From: Bordetella ansorpii
GTDB lineage: Bacteria > Pseudomonadota > Gammaproteobacteria > Burkholderiales > Burkholderiaceae_B
Length of the DNA: 64,000 nucleotides
NCBI RefSeq assembly: GCF_900078315.1
Contig: NZ_FKBS01000014.1
Location: 959,141-1,023,140 of the forward strand
Reading direction: 5' to 3'
The notes beneath the pieces were generated by a model, which ran no database searches, had not been told where the DNA came from, and worked only from the letters and a program-made list of their open reading frames with translations. The translations under genes were made by a program, and so were the position numbers. Of the stretch, positions 62,108 to 64,000 are shown one piece after another (positions within the stretch are counted from its first letter, which is position 1; every line of letters starts with the position of its first letter).

Positions 62108-64000
62108 ATGACTGCCGCCATGCCGACCATCAAGAAACACCCGTTCCGTCCGATCTCCCTGGCGCGCAGGCGCGAAGGGAACGCTTCGGTCTTGCGGCCC
62201 GCGCCGCTGGCCTTGGCGCTGGCTTCGGCCATGGTGTTGCTGGCCGCCGCCCCGGCCGTGCAGGCGCAGGCCTGGTTCGCGGCCTCGGGCTCCAGCAAGG
62301 GCGCGGGGTTCAGCACGGATGCGCGGGCGCGGGCCCAGTCGGCCGGCGTGGGGGTCGGCAACGGCACGGCCGCGCAGCAGGCGGCGGCGCGGCAGAAGCT
62401 GGATCGTTCCATCGGCAACCTGAACGTGGCGGCGCAGGCGATCGCCGCGCAGCAGGCCGCGCAAGCGGCTGCCCGGGACGCGGCGGTGGCGGCCGGCGGC
62501 GGCATTCCCGATGGCCTGATCGAAGGTGGCCTGAAGGTCGACAGCAATATTCTGACGGCGGGTTGGCGCAACGCGCAGGCCCCGGTGCAGACCGTGGCGG
62601 GCGGCAAGACCACGGTAACCGTGCAGCAGACCGGCGATCGCGCCATCCTGAATTGGGAAACCTTCAACGTCGGGCGCAACACTACAGTGGATTTCCGCCA
62701 GCAGGCGGATTGGGCGGTGTTGAACCGCGTCAACGATCCGCAGGCGCGACCGTCGCAGATCGCGGGTGCGATCCGGGGCGACGGCACGGTCATGGTGGTC
62801 AACCGCAACGGCATCGTGTTCGGCGGCGGTTCGCAGGTGGATGTGCGCAATCTGGTGGCCGCGGCGGCCAGCATCGGCGACCAGCAGTTCATCGACCGCG
62901 GCATTTATGGGCAGGACAGCACGGTCGCCACGTTCACCGAGGCGCTGGGCAAGATCGAAGTGCAGCAGGGGGCGCAGATCCGCACCACGGTGCCGACCAC
63001 GGTGACGCAAGGCGGCGGCTATACGCTGTTGCTGGGCAAGGAGGTGGAGCAGGGCGGCCTGATCCACGCGCCGCGAGGGCAGGCGCTGCTGGCGGCTGGG
63101 GACAGCTTCGTCATCCGTCGCGGCCAGGGTTCCGATGGCAATCAGTCTTCGACCACGCGCGGCAGCGAGGTATTGGTGTCGGGGGCGGGCACGGTACGCA
63201 ACACCGGCCTGATCCAGTCGCCTCTGGGCGATGTCACGCTGGCGGCCAACCAAGTGGAGCAGGCCGGCGTGCTGGCGACCACGACATCGGTGGACGCTCG
63301 GGGCACCATTCACCTGACGGCGACTGGCGAAGGCAGCGCGATCACGCTGCGCGAAGGCGCGGTCAACGCCATCTTGCTGGACGCCAGCACGTCCACGGCG
63401 CTGGATGGCCAGCGCGACAGCCTGCTGGCGCCGGTGGTGGGCGGCGGCGGCGGGGATGTCTGGCTGGCGGACCGCTATCGCCGCGACCTGTCGCTGGTGC
63501 AGATCGACAGCGCCGGCTCGGTGGATTTCCAGGCGGGCACGCTGACGCTGGCCACGGGCGGTCAGGTGGCGGTGAAGGCAGGCACGCGCACGCTGGTGCG
63601 CGACGGTGCGCAGATCGACGTGTCCGGCGCCATCGGCGTGCCCGTGTCGATGGAATCGAACAATCTCAAGATCAACATCCAGGGCAACGAACAGCGCGAC
63701 GCGCCGGGCAACCGCGACAGCGGCAAGCTGGCCAACAGCGATGTATGGGTCGACATCCGCGACCTGGTCTACGTGCCGGCTGGCACGGGCGGTTACGGCA
63801 ACGACCGTTGGTACACCGCTGGCGGCTTGCTGGAAGTGGGCGGCTACCTGGCCAACCGGGCCGTGCCGGCCAGCCACTGGCTGGCGCAGGGTGGCACGGT
63901 GCGTTTCGATGGCGGCGAGGTCGTCACGCAAACCGGTTCCATCATCAACCTGTCGGGCGGCACGCTGGACGTGCAGTCCGGCCGCATCAACATGACGTGG
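62108..64000 (+). CDS. filamentous-haemagglutinin-like secreted protein, 3'-truncated by window edge
   Basis: The frame is open for 631 codons to the last base. A long basic N-terminus precedes a hydrophobic signal core (PLALALASAMVLLAAAPAVQ, ending AQA near residue 54), the extended signal of two-partner-secretion proteins. The TPS haemagglutination domain is seen at about residues 170-290: AILNWETFNVGRNTTVDFRQ, VLNRVNDPQARPSQIAGAIR, VMVVNRNGIVFGGGSQVDVR, NLVAAAASIGDQQFI. Beta-helix repeats follow (NTGLIQSPLGDVTLAANQVE). It belongs to the large DUF3739-type FHA group, usually thousands of residues. The start may be 62108 or the ATG at 62120. The upstream ECF/FecR unit could control it. Confidence 0.9.
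   Translation, partial: MTAAMPTIKKHPFRPISLARRREGNASVLRPAPLALALASAMVLLAAAPAVQAQAWFAASGSSKGAGFSTDARARAQSAGVGVGNGTAAQQAAARQKLDRSIGNLNVAAQAIAAQQAAQAAARDAAVAAGGGIPDGLIEGGLKVDSNILTAGWRNAQAPVQTVAGGKTTVTVQQTGDRAILNWETFNVGRNTTVDFRQQADWAVLNRVNDPQARPSQIAGAIRGDGTVMVVNRNGIVFGGGSQVDVRNLVAAAASIGDQQFIDRGIYGQDSTVATFTEALGKIEVQQGAQIRTTVPTTVTQGGGYTLLLGKEVEQGGLIHAPRGQALLAAGDSFVIRRGQGSDGNQSSTTRGSEVLVSGAGTVRNTGLIQSPLGDVTLAANQVEQAGVLATTTSVDARGTIHLTATGEGSAITLREGAVNAILLDASTSTALDGQRDSLLAPVVGGGGGDVWLADRYRRDLSLVQIDSAGSVDFQAGTLTLATGGQVAVKAGTRTLVRDGAQIDVSGAIGVPVSMESNNLKINIQGNEQRDAPGNRDSGKLANSDVWVDIRDLVYVPAGTGGYGNDRWYTAGGLLEVGGYLANRAVPASHWLAQGGTVRFDGGEVVTQTGSIINLSGGTLDVQSGRINMTW

Noticed and set aside
62087..63931. 614-codon open frame on the minus strand at the window end
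   Set aside because: The plus strand has an uninterrupted FHA-type frame with signal and TPS domain; the minus frame is its shadow.

Overview
The window is GC-rich (roughly two thirds G+C by eye) and densely coding. Protein content points to a betaproteobacterium of the Alcaligenaceae, Achromobacter/Bordetella-like: a five-subunit urea ABC transporter beside an ATP-dependent urea amidolyase, a soluble FdsGBAD formate dehydrogenase, an ECF/FecR unit before a giant filamentous-haemagglutinin-like protein, and a 76-bp intergenic repeat of a type common in that group. This placement is an inference from gene content. No rRNA, tRNA or CRISPR array was seen.

Layout. (1) 1-7154: a 5'-truncated gamma-glutamyltransferase, a GNAT protein, YajQ, an MscS-type channel, a HigBA-like toxin-antitoxin pair and a second, lipoprotein-type gamma-glutamyltransferase on the minus strand. 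(2) 7439-19943: a nitrogen-scavenging regulon. urtABCDE (minus) and allophanate hydrolase-urea carboxylase-GntR regulator (plus) diverge from a 432-bp region that holds two facing sigma-54 promoter matches and, between them, two NtrC-like enhancer sites. Urea is imported, carboxylated to allophanate and hydrolysed to ammonia and CO2. (3) 20091-26701: a secreted COG4315-type protein with an ECF sigma/anti-sigma pair, an EamA exporter, a two-gene chromate transporter, a Phd/PIN module, a methyltransferase and a ParE-type module. (4) 27032-40751: formate oxidation and its cofactor. An OFA-family transporter, fdsGBA-fdhD-fdsD and a divergent ModE/LysR-type regulator sit next to moaA-mobA and the moeA-moaB-moaE-moaD cluster, which make the molybdopterin cofactor that FdsA needs. 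Two same-orientation copies of a 73-77-nt structured repeat bracket the formate dehydrogenase block.

(5) 40737-47426: a 6.5-kb integrated element inserted into the moaC coding sequence. A 152-bp perfect direct repeat of moaC marks both ends. The right copy is part of an intact moaC whose last codons come from the element; the left copy is a fragment still overlapping moaD. The element carries a tyrosine integrase, a DUF927 primase/helicase-like ATPase, an HTH repressor, a 46-codon membrane-peptide gene with a structured leader, and two AT-rich membrane-protein genes. It has no capsid or conjugation genes and looks like a phage-satellite-type or similar minimal island.

(6) 47888-62009: a DUF748/AsmA-like protein, a Tat-type dienelactone hydrolase, a peroxiredoxin, an MFS permease, ruvB, a threonine dehydratase, a VbhA/Fic pair, an NDUFA9-like protein, ruvA (separated from ruvB), then an STN-domain protein, an ECF sigma factor and a FecR-like anti-sigma factor. 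(7) 62108-64000: the start of a large secreted FHA-like protein that runs off the window.
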